From positions 62,001 through 126,000 of the forward strand of contig CANJBQ010000002.1 in assembly GCA_947472645.1 (NCBI GenBank): DNA of 64,000 bases, given 5' to 3'. This DNA comes from Burkholderiaceae bacterium. Its GTDB lineage: Bacteria; Pseudomonadota; Gammaproteobacteria; Burkholderiales; Burkholderiaceae. Position 1 is the stretch's first letter, and each line of letters opens with the position of its first letter. The notes under the pieces are model-generated. The model was not told the DNA's origin and did no database searches. It worked only from the letters and a program-made list of their open reading frames with translations. Below are positions 41,462 to 50,711 of the stretch, in pieces. The translations under genes and the position numbers were made by a program.

Positions 41462-43302
41462 ATGGACTCCTCTTTAACAGACTTCTTTTGCTGTGCTGTT
41501 TGATTTAATTTGTCACGAATAAATTGGCTAATAAATCGCTCGGTAATTGGGGTCCCGTCATAATGTAATACCTTGACTAAGCGACCGGGATCGATTTCTA
41601 ATTCTGTTACGAGTAAGGTATGCATCTGAGCATCACGATTTTGCTCAACGATAAAGACCGTTGGATGCGCCATGATAAATGCTTTAACAGCTGGTGGAAA
41701 TGGAAAAGCTCTCAAGCGCATGGCGTCTATGTGGATATTTTCAGTTTCTAACACATCTAATGACTCTGACATCGCTGGACTCGTTGATCCAAAATAGATG
41801 ACGCCAAAGGATGTTTTTGTCGAAGCTAGTCGAACCATCGGTTGGGGCACTAAAGTACTCGCTGTCTTAAATTTCTTTTTCAGGCGTTCCATGTTATAGA
41901 TATAATCCTGACCTTTTTCAGAGTACCTAGCATAGGCATCTTTAGAGGTTCCGCGTGTAAAGAAGCTCCCTTTATTGGGGTGGGTTCCTGGTAAGGTTCG
42001 CCAAGGAATACCGTCGCTATCGACATCTTTATACCTACCGAAATCTTTACCTGCTTCAAGCTCTTCTGCGGTCATGACTTTGCCACGATCATAATTTTTA
42101 TGATCATCCCAGACAAATGGTTTTGATAGGCGTTGATTCATTCCAATATCTAAATCCGTCATTAAAAAAATCGGCGTTTGAAGACGGTCTGCCAAGTCGA
42201 GAGCCAGTGCTGCTTGTTCAAAACATTCAAAAGGATCTTCGGGGAAGAGTAAGACATGTTTTGTATCACCATGAGAGGCAAAGGCGCACGCTAATAGATC
42301 TGACTGCTGCGTTCTCGTCGGCATACCGGTTGATGGACCGCCTCGTTGCACATTGACGATTGTTACTGGGATTTCAGCAAAATAGGCTAGACCAATAAAT
42401 TCTGTCATTAATGAGATGCCAGGTCCTGATGTCGCTGTAAAGGCTCGCGCACCATTCCAGCCAGCACCCACCACCATTCCAATTGAAGCCAGTTCATCTT
42501 CTGCCTGCACGATGGCATAGCGATGTAAGCCGGTCTTTGGGTCGACACGATATTTTTGGCAGAATTTTTCAAAAGCTTCTGGTACAGATGATGAGGGGGT
42601 GATCGGATACCAGGCGGCGAAGGTTGCTCCTCCGTATACACAGCCAAGACCAATGGCTGCATTACCATCTGTAAAGATTTGATCACCAATCTTATTCGAT
42701 TTTTTAACTTTAATATCAATGGTTAAATCAGGGTGTTGTTGGATGTAATCAAAACCGAGTTTAAATGCTTTGAGATTGGATTCTAGTAAAGCTTCTTTGC
42801 CTTTAAACTGCTCTGAAAATAATGCCTCATAGACTTGAATATCCACATCTAATAGGGCGGATAAAGCGCCGACATAAATAATATTTTTAAATAATTGTCT
42901 TTGCCGAGGATCTTGGTAGGCAGTATTACTAATTTCTGTTAATGGCACACCAATAATATTGACATCAGTGCGAAATTTATTCGCAGGAATCGGTCTAGTT
43001 GAGTCATAGAAAAGATATCCGCCGGTTTGAATTTCTGCAACATCGGCATCCCAGGTTTGCGGATTCATGGCTACCATAATATCAACACCACCACGACGAC
43101 CTAGGTAACCTTTTTCGTTGATCCGTGCCTCATACCATGTTGGTAGTCCTTGAATATTGCTCGGAAAAATATTGCGGGGGCTCACCGGCACGCCCATTCT
43201 CAGAATCGCTTTGGCGAATAACTCATTTGCGGAAGCAGAACCTGATCCATTGACATTCGCGAATTTCACGACGCAATCATTGACTGACTGTAGACGACTC
43301 AT
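41458..43302 (-). CDS. korA: 2-oxoacid:acceptor oxidoreductase alpha subunit (gamma-alpha fusion)
   Basis: The product of about 614 residues fuses an N-terminal gamma domain (NGSGSASANELFAKAILR near residue 19) to the pyrimidine-binding alpha domain (NAAIGLGCVYGGATFAAWYP near residue 215, YPITPSSSVPEAFEKF) and a transketolase C-terminal-like domain ending near residue 590. This is the KorA layout of two-subunit 2-oxoglutarate ferredoxin oxidoreductases. ATG 43302 was chosen because it forms an ATGA overlap with the flavoprotein gene upstream; the longer frame only covers that gene. Confidence 0.9.
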   Translation of the reverse strand: MSRLQSVNDCVVKFANVNGSGSASANELFAKAILRMGVPVSPRNIFPSNIQGLPTWYEARINEKGYLGRRGGVDIMVAMNPQTWDADVAEIQTGGYLFYDSTRPIPANKFRTDVNIIGVPLTEISNTAYQDPRQRQLFKNIIYVGALSALLDVDIQVYEALFSEQFKGKEALLESNLKAFKLGFDYIQQHPDLTIDIKVKKSNKIGDQIFTDGNAAIGLGCVYGGATFAAWYPITPSSSVPEAFEKFCQKYRVDPKTGLHRYAIVQAEDELASIGMVVGAGWNGARAFTATSGPGISLMTEFIGLAYFAEIPVTIVNVQRGGPSTGMPTRTQQSDLLACAFASHGDTKHVLLFPEDPFECFEQAALALDLADRLQTPIFLMTDLDIGMNQRLSKPFVWDDHKNYDRGKVMTAEELEAGKDFGRYKDVDSDGIPWRTLPGTHPNKGSFFTRGTSKDAYARYSEKGQDYIYNMERLKKKFKTASTLVPQPMVRLASTKTSFGVIYFGSTSPAMSESLDVLETENIHIDAMRLRAFPFPPAVKAFIMAHPTVFIVEQNRDAQMHTLLVTELEIDPGRLVKVLHYDGTPITERFISQFIRDKLNQTAQQKKSVKEESI

Positions 43303-45131
43303 GCCACCCCCACATGTTCTCTGGCATGAAGACCTACAAAGGTACTTAGACCTGCGTGAGGCATTAACAACGTAAATTTCTGCATATCCCAAGCACCTGT
43401 GGGGCAGCGTTCAGCGCATAGCCCACAATGCAAACACATGTCCTCATCTTTCACCATCACGTTTGTTGTTTTGAGTGCTGTTGAAACGTATAAGCTTTGA
43501 TCTATATTGATAGCTGGGGCTTGCAATTTTTTTCGTAATGCGGGTTCATCTTCATTCGCAGTGAAAGAGATACTATCCACAGGACAAATATCGACACAAC
43601 CATCACATTCAATACAAAGTTCTGGTTTAAACACCGTTTGAACATCGCAGTTCAGACATCGGTTTGCTTCTTTATAGGCGGTTGCTGCATCAAAACCTAG
43701 TTCAACTTCAACACGAATATTCGATAAAGCGATCTTGGCATTTTCCCAAGGTACTTTAAAACGGTGATCATCTGAAATATCATTGCCATAGCTCCACTCG
43801 TGGATCCCCATTTTTTGTGAGACGAGATTTGTGTGAGGTAATGGCCGGTCATTAATAGAAATGCCTTGGACATAGGAATTGATCGAAATGGCTGCCTCAT
43901 GTCCGTGTGCCACTGCTGTAATAATATTTTTGGGCCCAAAAGCTGCGTCACCGCCAAAGAATATTTTTGGATTACTCGATTGAAAGGTATCTTTAGATAG
44001 AACAGGTAATCCGTAACTATCAAAGGTAATACCTGACTCTGGCTCGATCCAAGGAAAGGAGTTTTCTTGACCGATCGCGACTAATACATTGTCACACTCA
44101 ATCAACACATCTGGTTCGCCAGATGGAATTAGAGAGCGTTTACCTTGATCATTGTAGACGGCCTTTACGACCTCAAATTTCATACCAATGAGTTTGCCAT
44201 TGTGCAACTCAAATGATTTCGGGACGTGGAAGTTAATGATGGGGATACCTTCATGACCGGCGTCTTCTTTTTCCCAGGGAGACGCTTTCATTTCATCGAA
44301 GCCACTACGAACAACTACTTTTACTTCTTCACCACCTAATCGTTTCGCTGATCGACAGCAATCCATAGCAGTATTACCACCACCAAGGACAATGACTTTT
44401 TTACCGATTTTCTTGACGTGACCAAATGAAACAGAAGCTAGCCAATCAATGCCGATATGGATAAAATCCGATGCTTCTTTTCTACCGGGGATATCGATAT
44501 CACGACCGCGTGGAGCTCCGCAGCCAATAAAGACAGCGTCATAACCTGCGTCCATTAATGATTGAATCGATTTCACAGGATGGTTATTTTTAAATTCAAC
44601 CCCTAAGCTAAAAATATAGCCAGTTTCCTCATCAATCACTTCTTCGGGAAGACGAAAGCGTGGTATTTGTGAATGAATAAAACCACCAGCCTTAGCTTCG
44701 CGGTCAAAGACGGTGACTTCATAACCGAGCGGAGCTAAATCTCTTGCAACGGTCAGTGAGGATGGACCCGCGCCAACACAGGCAATTTTTTTACCATTCT
44801 TTGAAGCTATTGGCGGTAAAAATTTACTGATGTCCGATTTCATATCTGCCGCGACTCTTTTTAATCGACAGATTGCAACAGGTTCAGGTTTAACACCATT
44901 ATTTTCTTCCACCCGACCACGTCGACATGCTGGCTCGCAAGGCCTATCACAGGTTCTTCCTAAGATACCTGGAAAAACATTGGATACCCAATTAATCATA
45001 TAGGCATCATCGTACCGACCTTGCCCAATGAGCCGAATATATTCTGGTACTGGGGTGTGAGCCGGACAGGCCCATTGGCAATCAACAACTTTATGCAAAT
45101 AATTGGGATCTAAAATATTCGTTGCTTCCAA
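43299..45131 (-). CDS. GltD-like FAD/NAD(P) oxidoreductase with C-terminal ferredoxin domains (KorC-like)
   Basis: A 610-residue protein resembling the glutamate synthase small subunit: N-terminal cysteines (CQWACP near 18, CDRPCEPACRRGR near 60) for [4Fe-4S] clusters, an FAD-binding fold IACVGAGPSSLTVARDL near 114 and an NAD(P)-binding fold KVIVLGGGNTAMDCCRSA near 243. Unlike GltD it ends in two further [4Fe-4S] motifs, CIECDGCVDICP near 510 and CLHCGLCAERCP near 570. It heads the korA-korB operon. It corresponds to the third subunit of the 2-oxoglutarate:NADP+ oxidoreductase described from Azoarcus (recalled literature), so it likely moves electrons between KorAB and NAD(P) or ferredoxin. 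Confidence 0.85.
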   Translation of the reverse strand: MEATNILDPNYLHKVVDCQWACPAHTPVPEYIRLIGQGRYDDAYMINWVSNVFPGILGRTCDRPCEPACRRGRVEENNGVKPEPVAICRLKRVAADMKSDISKFLPPIASKNGKKIACVGAGPSSLTVARDLAPLGYEVTVFDREAKAGGFIHSQIPRFRLPEEVIDEETGYIFSLGVEFKNNHPVKSIQSLMDAGYDAVFIGCGAPRGRDIDIPGRKEASDFIHIGIDWLASVSFGHVKKIGKKVIVLGGGNTAMDCCRSAKRLGGEEVKVVVRSGFDEMKASPWEKEDAGHEGIPIINFHVPKSFELHNGKLIGMKFEVVKAVYNDQGKRSLIPSGEPDVLIECDNVLVAIGQENSFPWIEPESGITFDSYGLPVLSKDTFQSSNPKIFFGGDAAFGPKNIITAVAHGHEAAISINSYVQGISINDRPLPHTNLVSQKMGIHEWSYGNDISDDHRFKVPWENAKIALSNIRVEVELGFDAATAYKEANRCLNCDVQTVFKPELCIECDGCVDICPVDSISFTANEDEPALRKKLQAPAINIDQSLYVSTALKTTNVMVKDEDMCLHCGLCAERCPTGAWDMQKFTLLMPHAGLSTFVGLHAREHVGVA

Positions 45132-45193
45132 TGTTTCTTCCTTGCTTTTTATTTATTGTGGTGAATGAAGACTTGTATCGAGCAGTGCGTCGT

Positions 45194-45430
45194 TTATTGT
45201 TTGTTATGTGTCCCATCGCATAAAGGACTATTGTTGGAGTTCTTGCAGCCACAAAAATACACCTTCTTACTTTCGGTAGGGATGTATTCTTGAGGGATGC
45301 AATCGGTACTTTGATGGGAGGTATCGCAAAATGGCTGAGTTTGGCTCAAACCACAGCTACACCACTGATAGGTTTGCCCTGCGACTACTTCGATGGCATA
45401 TGGTGCATTTAGTGCGGTTTTTCTTCTCAT
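45194..45430 (-). CDS. Double CDGSH iron-sulfur protein
   Basis: A 78-residue soluble protein with two CDGSH-type [2Fe-2S] motifs: CSCGLSQTQPFCDTSH near residue 24 and CGCKNSNNSPLCDGTH near residue 60. Each has the three-cysteine, one-histidine ligand set of mitoNEET-type clusters. Bacterial double-CDGSH proteins are thought to act in redox sensing or cluster transfer; no partner is defined. It lies 62 bases upstream of the flavoprotein gene on the same strand, so co-transcription with the kor operon is possible. Confidence 0.9.
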   Translation of the reverse strand: MRRKTALNAPYAIEVVAGQTYQWCSCGLSQTQPFCDTSHQSTDCIPQEYIPTESKKVYFCGCKNSNNSPLCDGTHNKQ

Positions 45431-45590
45431 AGCGCCCCCAATGAATTCTTATTATGCCCTCAATCCTCTACCACATTCCCCCGCCTGTCAATTCAGGATT
45501 TCCCTTTAAGTTTTGTTCCTCAAGTCTGCATGTATAGGGTAAAACCGAATAAATACCTTTTAATCTTTAAGATGACAGGCTATTTAGCGG

Positions 45591-45606
45591 TATTTTTTAA
45601 AAAATA
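45591..45606. repeat. Perfect 16-bp A/T palindrome in divergent spacer
   Basis: TATTTTTTAAAAAATA lies in the 283-base spacer (45431-45713) between the CDGSH gene and the Bug gene, which are divergent. It could be an operator or simply an A/T-rich promoter element; nothing else recognisable was seen in this spacer. Confidence 0.3.
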
Positions 45607-45713
45607 TTTACCATTAGATTGCTTGAACTATCTCAGATCATTCAGTCGCGGTTATATTAGTTAGATAAAATGATTTAGATGATTAATACTAACGAATCAC
45701 GGAGAGCACACTG

Positions 45714-46696
45714 ATGAAAATTAGCCTTCATTCTTTACGCACTTTATTGACTTTTTGCCTTGCTGTTATGTTGTTGAATTCTTCAAATTGTTTATCGCAA
45801 ACATCCGATAAAACAGTGAGTTTAGTGGTGCCTTTAGCGCCAGGAGGAATCGCTGATATTACGGCTCGACCTCTTTCTATTCCATTGTCGCGAGAGCTTG
45901 GACAGACGGTGATTGTTGAGAATAGAGTGGGAGCAGGTGGAGCTGTCGGTATGGCCTACGTAGCAAAGCAAAAGCCCGACGGTAATACGTTATTGATGGC
46001 GTTATCCAGTATTCTCATCATTCCTGAGGCAGAGAAAGCTTCAGGTAAGCCATTGTCTTATTCGATGGCCAACTTTACGCCCATTGCATTAGTCTCAGCA
46101 GATCCCACAGTTTTACTGGTGAGATCGGATAGCCCATGGAAAACGTTGAATGATTTAATTCAAGACGCTAAGGCAAATCCCAATAAATTTTCTTATAGTT
46201 CATCCGGTGTTTATGGGACTACGCATGTTGCACAAGCAATGTTATGGCAGGCAGCAGGTGTAGATATTTTGCATGTGCCTTATAGTGGCGGCGGACCTTC
46301 AATGACTGCTCTATTGGGTGGGCAGGTTCAGATGGTGGCTCAGGCGCCTGGGGTACAGCGGCCCATTTAAAAGCGGGTACCGTAAGATTATTAGGCACTT
46401 GGGGTGCTGAACGTTTAAAGGCTCATCCAGATTTACCAACAATGAAAGAGCAAGGTTATGACGTTGAGTTTTATATTTGGTCTGGATTATTTGCTCCAGC
46501 AGGTTTGTCTTCAGAGAAGCTAGCGCAATTACGCAAGGCTGCAAAAAACGCCATTGGCGATTCCGCCTTTCTAACAACGATGGGAGTAATGAATACTCCG
46601 GTGAAATATTTAGAAGGTACGGATCTTGATAAATTTATCGCGCAAGATCAGAAACGTCTTGCTGTAGTGATAAAAAACATGGGAAAACTTGAATAA
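45714..46696 (+). pseudogene. Bug family (TctC) substrate-binding protein, frameshifted
   Basis: The first frame gives a signal peptide and the Bug domain from SLVVPLAPGGIADITARPLS to LLGGQVQMVAQAPGV, then hits a stop at about 46370. The rest of the family sequence (TAAHLKAGTVRLLGTWGAERL onward to KNMGKLE at 46696) continues in a different frame. The switch falls at the GGGG run near 46350-46354 and needs the loss of a single base. Together the parts would make a normal protein of about 327 residues. Either a recent inactivation or an error in the sequence; a GGAGAG ribosome site precedes ATG 45714. Upstream of an FAH and an aldehyde dehydrogenase gene on the same strand. Confidence 0.85.
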
Positions 46697-46711
46697 ACTA
46701 AGGGGACTTAA

Positions 46712-47674
46712 ATGCAATTAATACGATTTACTACGAATCAACAACCACATCAACCGCGTCTTGGCGCTTTAATCAATGATCAGGTCGCAGAAATAATGAT
46801 TCCGTCTGAGCATGCGATTGGTTTCCCAGGAGACATGGCAGGGCTCATCAAATTATTGTCTGATCATAAAATGGATCTAGGATCAATTAGTAAAAGTATT
46901 TCTGCAGAACCGTCCAAGCACCATCAACTTAATCAAGTGAAATTACTTGCCCCTATTATTCCAAGTACGATTTTATGTTCTGGTAGTAATTATCACTCGC
47001 ATAATAAAGAGAAAGCGAATGCTCCTCTATCAGGAAAAGAGCCTGAGTTTTTTGTTAAAACAGGCGATTGTGTCATAGGGCCTAATGAGGGGATTATTCA
47101 TGATGCTTTACTCACTCAAAAATTAGATTCAGAAACAGAGTTAGCTATTGTGATTGGAAAGCCTGGTAGGCATATACCGGTAGAATCCGCACTAGACCAC
47201 GTCTTTGGGTACACCATCGTTAATGATGTTACAGCCCGTGATCGCCAGGTTCGCTTTAAACCTGACGGGTCGACTTGGTATGAACTAGGACGGGGTAAAG
47301 CTTTTGATTCATCAGCGCCACTCGGGCCATGCATCGTTACCGCAGATAAAATTAAAGATCCTCAAACATTAAATCTTCGAACAAGAATCAATGGTGAGCT
47401 CCGTCAATCTGGAAATACTCGCGATATGATTTGGTCCTGCGCTGAACTTATTCATTTCTTTTCAATTAACTTTACCCTTCGCCCAGGGATGGTCATTATT
47501 ACTGGTACTCCGGCGGGGACTGCCTGGTCATCAGATAAATCACTCGGTGGTAATTGGTTACCTCCCGAAGATGGCGAAGAAAAAATTGTCCCCGCAAAAG
47601 GGTATAACCTACCTGGAGACATCGTTGAGTCAGAAATAGAAGGCATCGGAATTTTGATGAACAAGGTCATTTGA
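46712..47674 (+). CDS. Fumarylacetoacetate hydrolase (FAH) family protein
   Basis: A 320-residue member of the FAH superfamily, metal-dependent enzymes that hydrolyse, decarboxylate or isomerise beta-diketo and oxo acids of aromatic and sugar-acid breakdown. The metal-binding acidic residues are in LDSETELAIVIG near residue 139 and IVNDVTARDRQ near 170; the closing TGTPAGTAWS lies near residue 266. It is longer than many family members because of a C-terminal loop around PPEDGEEK. It starts 15 bases after the frameshifted Bug gene and is followed by an aldehyde dehydrogenase, so the three are probably one operon. Substrate unknown. Confidence 0.88.
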   Translation: MQLIRFTTNQQPHQPRLGALINDQVAEIMIPSEHAIGFPGDMAGLIKLLSDHKMDLGSISKSISAEPSKHHQLNQVKLLAPIIPSTILCSGSNYHSHNKEKANAPLSGKEPEFFVKTGDCVIGPNEGIIHDALLTQKLDSETELAIVIGKPGRHIPVESALDHVFGYTIVNDVTARDRQVRFKPDGSTWYELGRGKAFDSSAPLGPCIVTADKIKDPQTLNLRTRINGELRQSGNTRDMIWSCAELIHFFSINFTLRPGMVIITGTPAGTAWSSDKSLGGNWLPPEDGEEKIVPAKGYNLPGDIVESEIEGIGILMNKVI

Positions 47675-47770
47675 TCAATAGAAAATAATCATCAAATAAC
47701 TGAGTTATGATTTATTTTCTGAAGAAGTGCGAGATGACTTCTTCTTCCCTAATTCTTGAAAGATTTTAAA

Positions 47771-49249
47771 ATGACACAAACGATTCAAATTCAACAAATG
47801 CTCATTAATGGTCAGTGGGTCGATAGTATCGATGGCGATTGGATTAACGTTGAAAATCCCTCCAACAAGACTATCTTTGCTAAAGTCCCGCGAGCAAACA
47901 TCCATGATGTGAATTTAGCAGTCGCGGCAGCCAAGCATGCATTTCATTCTTGGAAGAAAACTAACGCAGCTGATCGTGGCAAGATGCTGTTTGCAATTGC
48001 AGATGGACTCGAAGCTAACAAAGAAAATATTGCACGACTGATTAGTACAGAAAATGGTAATGCACTGCGCACGCAGAGTAGGGGTGAGGCAGCTATTACT
48101 GTTGAGATATTTAGATATGTAGCAGGACTTGCTCGTGAATTAAAAGGTAAAACGCTTTATTTAAATCCAGAAAATTTAGATTACACACGGCGGGAGCCTT
48201 ATGGTGTAGTTGGTGCGATTGTGCCTTGGAATGCACCTTTAATGCTAGCTGCTTTAAAAATTGCGCCGGCGATTATGACAGGCAATACCATGGTTTTAAA
48301 AGCATCGGAAGAGGCTCCGATGGCGGTACTTGAAATGGCCAGAATTTGCGCGCAGATTTTGCCACCAGGTGTTCTCAATGTTCTTACCGGTAATGGGGCA
48401 GAATGTGGAGCAGCGATCGCCGAGCATCCAGACATTCCGAAAATTTCATTTACGGGATCAACTGCTGTTGGTAAGTCGATTTTGGCTGCTGCTAGTCAGC
48501 GTATCGCATCGGTATCTTTAGAACTTGGCGGTAAAAGTGCTCAGATTGTATTACCGGATGTTGATCTGAACTATACCGCTGATGGAGTCATTACGGCGAT
48601 GCGTTTTACGCGCCAAGGCCAGTCATGTACTGCGGGATCAAGATTGTTTTTACATGAATCAATTACCGATCAATTTTTAGCAATACTGACAGATAAGCTC
48701 AAAAAAATGCGTGTAGGTGATCCTCTTAATGAAGAGAGTGACACGGGATCCTTAGTCAATGCCAAGCAATTTTCTCGAGTCAGCGGCTATGTGCAAGAAG
48801 CCATTGATACTTCACCAAGCTCTTTAATTATGGGAGGCTTACCTCCTACAACTGGCCCTTTATCCCAAGGCTATTTCTTCGAGCCTACGGTATTTTTAAA
48901 TTTACCCGAGGAAGTCAGAATGACTCGTGAAGAAGTCTTTGGACCAGTATTATCCGTATCAACTTGGCGTGATGAAGCGGATGTGATTGAGCGTGCTAAT
49001 CAGTTGCAGTATGGACTCGCTGCATTTGTTTGGGCTCGTGGAGGTGCTCCAGCGCTAAGAATTGCACATTCACTAGAAGCTGGATGGGTGATGGTGAATC
49101 AAGGTGGTGGTCAACAACTTGGCCAATCTTACGGCGGTATGAAGCAAAGTGGCTCGGGTCGAGAGTTCTCCTTAGAAGGCATGTTAGAAAGTTATACCGA
49201 GGTTAAACAAGTATCAGTTAATCTTGGGGATCATGGCTTCCCAAGATAG
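47771..49249 (+). CDS. Aldehyde dehydrogenase family protein
   Basis: NAD(P)-dependent aldehyde dehydrogenase of about 492 residues. Visible are VVGAIVPWNAPLML near residue 147, the cofactor motif SFTGSTAVGKSI near 230, the catalytic glutamate in SLELGGKSAQIVL near 254 and the catalytic cysteine in RQGQSCTAGSRLFL near 287. Closest in feel to betaine-aldehyde or semialdehyde dehydrogenases, but the substrate cannot be read off. ATG 47771 was preferred to TTG 47756. It lies 96 bases after the FAH gene. Pairing with an FAH enzyme would fit removal of a semialdehyde formed in ring or sugar-acid catabolism (inference). Confidence 0.9.
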   Translation: MTQTIQIQQMLINGQWVDSIDGDWINVENPSNKTIFAKVPRANIHDVNLAVAAAKHAFHSWKKTNAADRGKMLFAIADGLEANKENIARLISTENGNALRTQSRGEAAITVEIFRYVAGLARELKGKTLYLNPENLDYTRREPYGVVGAIVPWNAPLMLAALKIAPAIMTGNTMVLKASEEAPMAVLEMARICAQILPPGVLNVLTGNGAECGAAIAEHPDIPKISFTGSTAVGKSILAAASQRIASVSLELGGKSAQIVLPDVDLNYTADGVITAMRFTRQGQSCTAGSRLFLHESITDQFLAILTDKLKKMRVGDPLNEESDTGSLVNAKQFSRVSGYVQEAIDTSPSSLIMGGLPPTTGPLSQGYFFEPTVFLNLPEEVRMTREEVFGPVLSVSTWRDEADVIERANQLQYGLAAFVWARGGAPALRIAHSLEAGWVMVNQGGGQQLGQSYGGMKQSGSGREFSLEGMLESYTEVKQVSVNLGDHGFPR

Positions 49250-49408
49250 TTTGTGGTGATTTATTGATAACTGGAAAGTTAGCGGAGATGAAGTAAGGTG
49301 AAGGATACAAAATCAATGAAACACTTCTGATTAGATTCATTGATTTTAAGGGTTTTATCAAAGAAGGAAAATGTTATGATAATTGTAATATTTTAATTGA
49401 AAGAATTT

Positions 49409-50137
49409 ATGAGACTATTGAACATCTTCTTGGTGGGTATCTTATTTACAGGAAGTGCACATGCGCAATTTGGTAGTTTTCTGAAAGATCTGAAATCAGC
49501 CGCTGAAGGTATTGTGCAAAACCAGCGACCTGAAACAGTCCCAGTTCCAGCGCCTGCACAATCACAAAATACGAAACAAGAAACATTTGTTCCGGGACCA
49601 CCATCAAAGGAAAATACGCCGCCTGTAGCATCTTCTTCGAGTCCAACAAAGGCCACTCCCAAGGGACCGCCTGAAAAAAGTCCTTTGATTGCATTTCAAT
49701 GCAAGATTAATGGCAAAGAGCTTATTTATCGAAATAATTTAGATTCTGATGATCCAAACATTAGTGTTCGAATGGAAAGCGTGAATGCCAAGCCGTTATT
49801 AATGGATTATGACTGGAGATCTGAGGCGAAGGATCCTTTATATGTTAGTGAAGAAACTGGCAATCGTGCTTTATTGACAACGGTGTACTTTAAAGTAAAA
49901 CAAACGACTTACAGTATCTCTTTGTGTGAAGGGATGATGTGTGGGAATGTTAACCAACCTTATTCTTTTGCAGTGTTTAATGGCGATAAAAAAATAAGCT
50001 CGGATTTGTGTGATGAAGATACGGCCTCGGAGTTTAATTTCCCTATTAAATCTGATAAAAATGGCAAATTATTGACTCAACAAAAGTCTGTGTTGATGAT
50101 CAAAAAATCCTCACTTAAGTTCAACCCATTTGACTAA
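49409..50137 (+). CDS. Hypothetical exported protein with proline-rich linker
   Basis: I do not recognise a family. About 242 residues: a Sec signal peptide (MRLLNIFLVGILFTG, cleavage likely after AHA), a short helical segment FGSFLKDLKSAAEGIV, a Pro/Thr/Ser-rich linker at about residues 30-80, and a compact C-terminal domain with a CEGMMCGN cysteine pair near residue 174 and one or two further cysteines that could form disulfides. Probably periplasmic. Start ATG 49409 lies 12 bases after an in-frame ATT/TTG-type alternative and preserves the signal peptide. It stands alone between the ALDH gene and the cytochrome gene, with more than 150 bases on both sides. Confidence 0.75.
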   Translation: MRLLNIFLVGILFTGSAHAQFGSFLKDLKSAAEGIVQNQRPETVPVPAPAQSQNTKQETFVPGPPSKENTPPVASSSSPTKATPKGPPEKSPLIAFQCKINGKELIYRNNLDSDDPNISVRMESVNAKPLLMDYDWRSEAKDPLYVSEETGNRALLTTVYFKVKQTTYSISLCEGMMCGNVNQPYSFAVFNGDKKISSDLCDEDTASEFNFPIKSDKNGKLLTQQKSVLMIKKSSLKFNPFD

Positions 50138-50307
50138 ATCCGATAAGGATTGTCTATTGAAGATGCAAAGCCTCTTAAAAGAGTGCAGTAGAGACCAGCC
50201 TATTAAAAATAATCAGTGATATTAGGGTTTTACTGAGGAATAAAGGGTTTACTTCTTATCAATTGTAATTAGACTATTGGTTAGACATTTACACTCTCAT
50301 TAGACCT

Positions 50308-50691
50308 ATGGCACACTATCGAATCATTGGATTAAAGGCAATATTTTTACTACTGAACTTGTGTTTTCTACAAGCATCATTTGGTGAGGATATTCAACTA
50401 GGAAAAACTATTTACAGTCAATGCGTCGCCTGTCATAGTTTAGAGACTAACCTTCAACAAATTGGACCTAGTTTGTCTGGAGTAGTCAATCGTAAAATAG
50501 GATCGGTTGCAGATTATCGATATTCCAATTCCTTAAGAAATTCGACTGGGGTTTGGAGTCCAGAAAGGCTCAATGCTTTTCTAGAAAATCCCCAAGCGGC
50601 TCTTCCAGGTAATCGCATGCCTTACTCAGGCTTAACTAATCCCACTGAAAGAGCTGCCCTCATTGCTTATCTTGCAACGATTAAACCTTAA
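50308..50691 (+). CDS. Small monoheme cytochrome c (class I)
   Basis: A 127-residue exported cytochrome: signal peptide ending near ASFGE, heme site CVACH near residue 38, IGPSLSGVVNRKIGS near 54 and the axial methionine in PGNRMPYSGL near 103. It resembles mitochondrial-type cytochrome c. It is 20 bases upstream of a gluconate-2-dehydrogenase-subunit-3-like gene and the GMC flavoprotein gene, so it is the likely electron acceptor of that dehydrogenase and would feed the terminal oxidases, for instance the cbb3 enzyme encoded in this window (inference). Confidence 0.92.
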   Translation: MAHYRIIGLKAIFLLLNLCFLQASFGEDIQLGKTIYSQCVACHSLETNLQQIGPSLSGVVNRKIGSVADYRYSNSLRNSTGVWSPERLNAFLENPQAALPGNRMPYSGLTNPTERAALIAYLATIKP

Positions 50692-50711
50692 CTATTTTTG
50701 AAGGAGGATGT

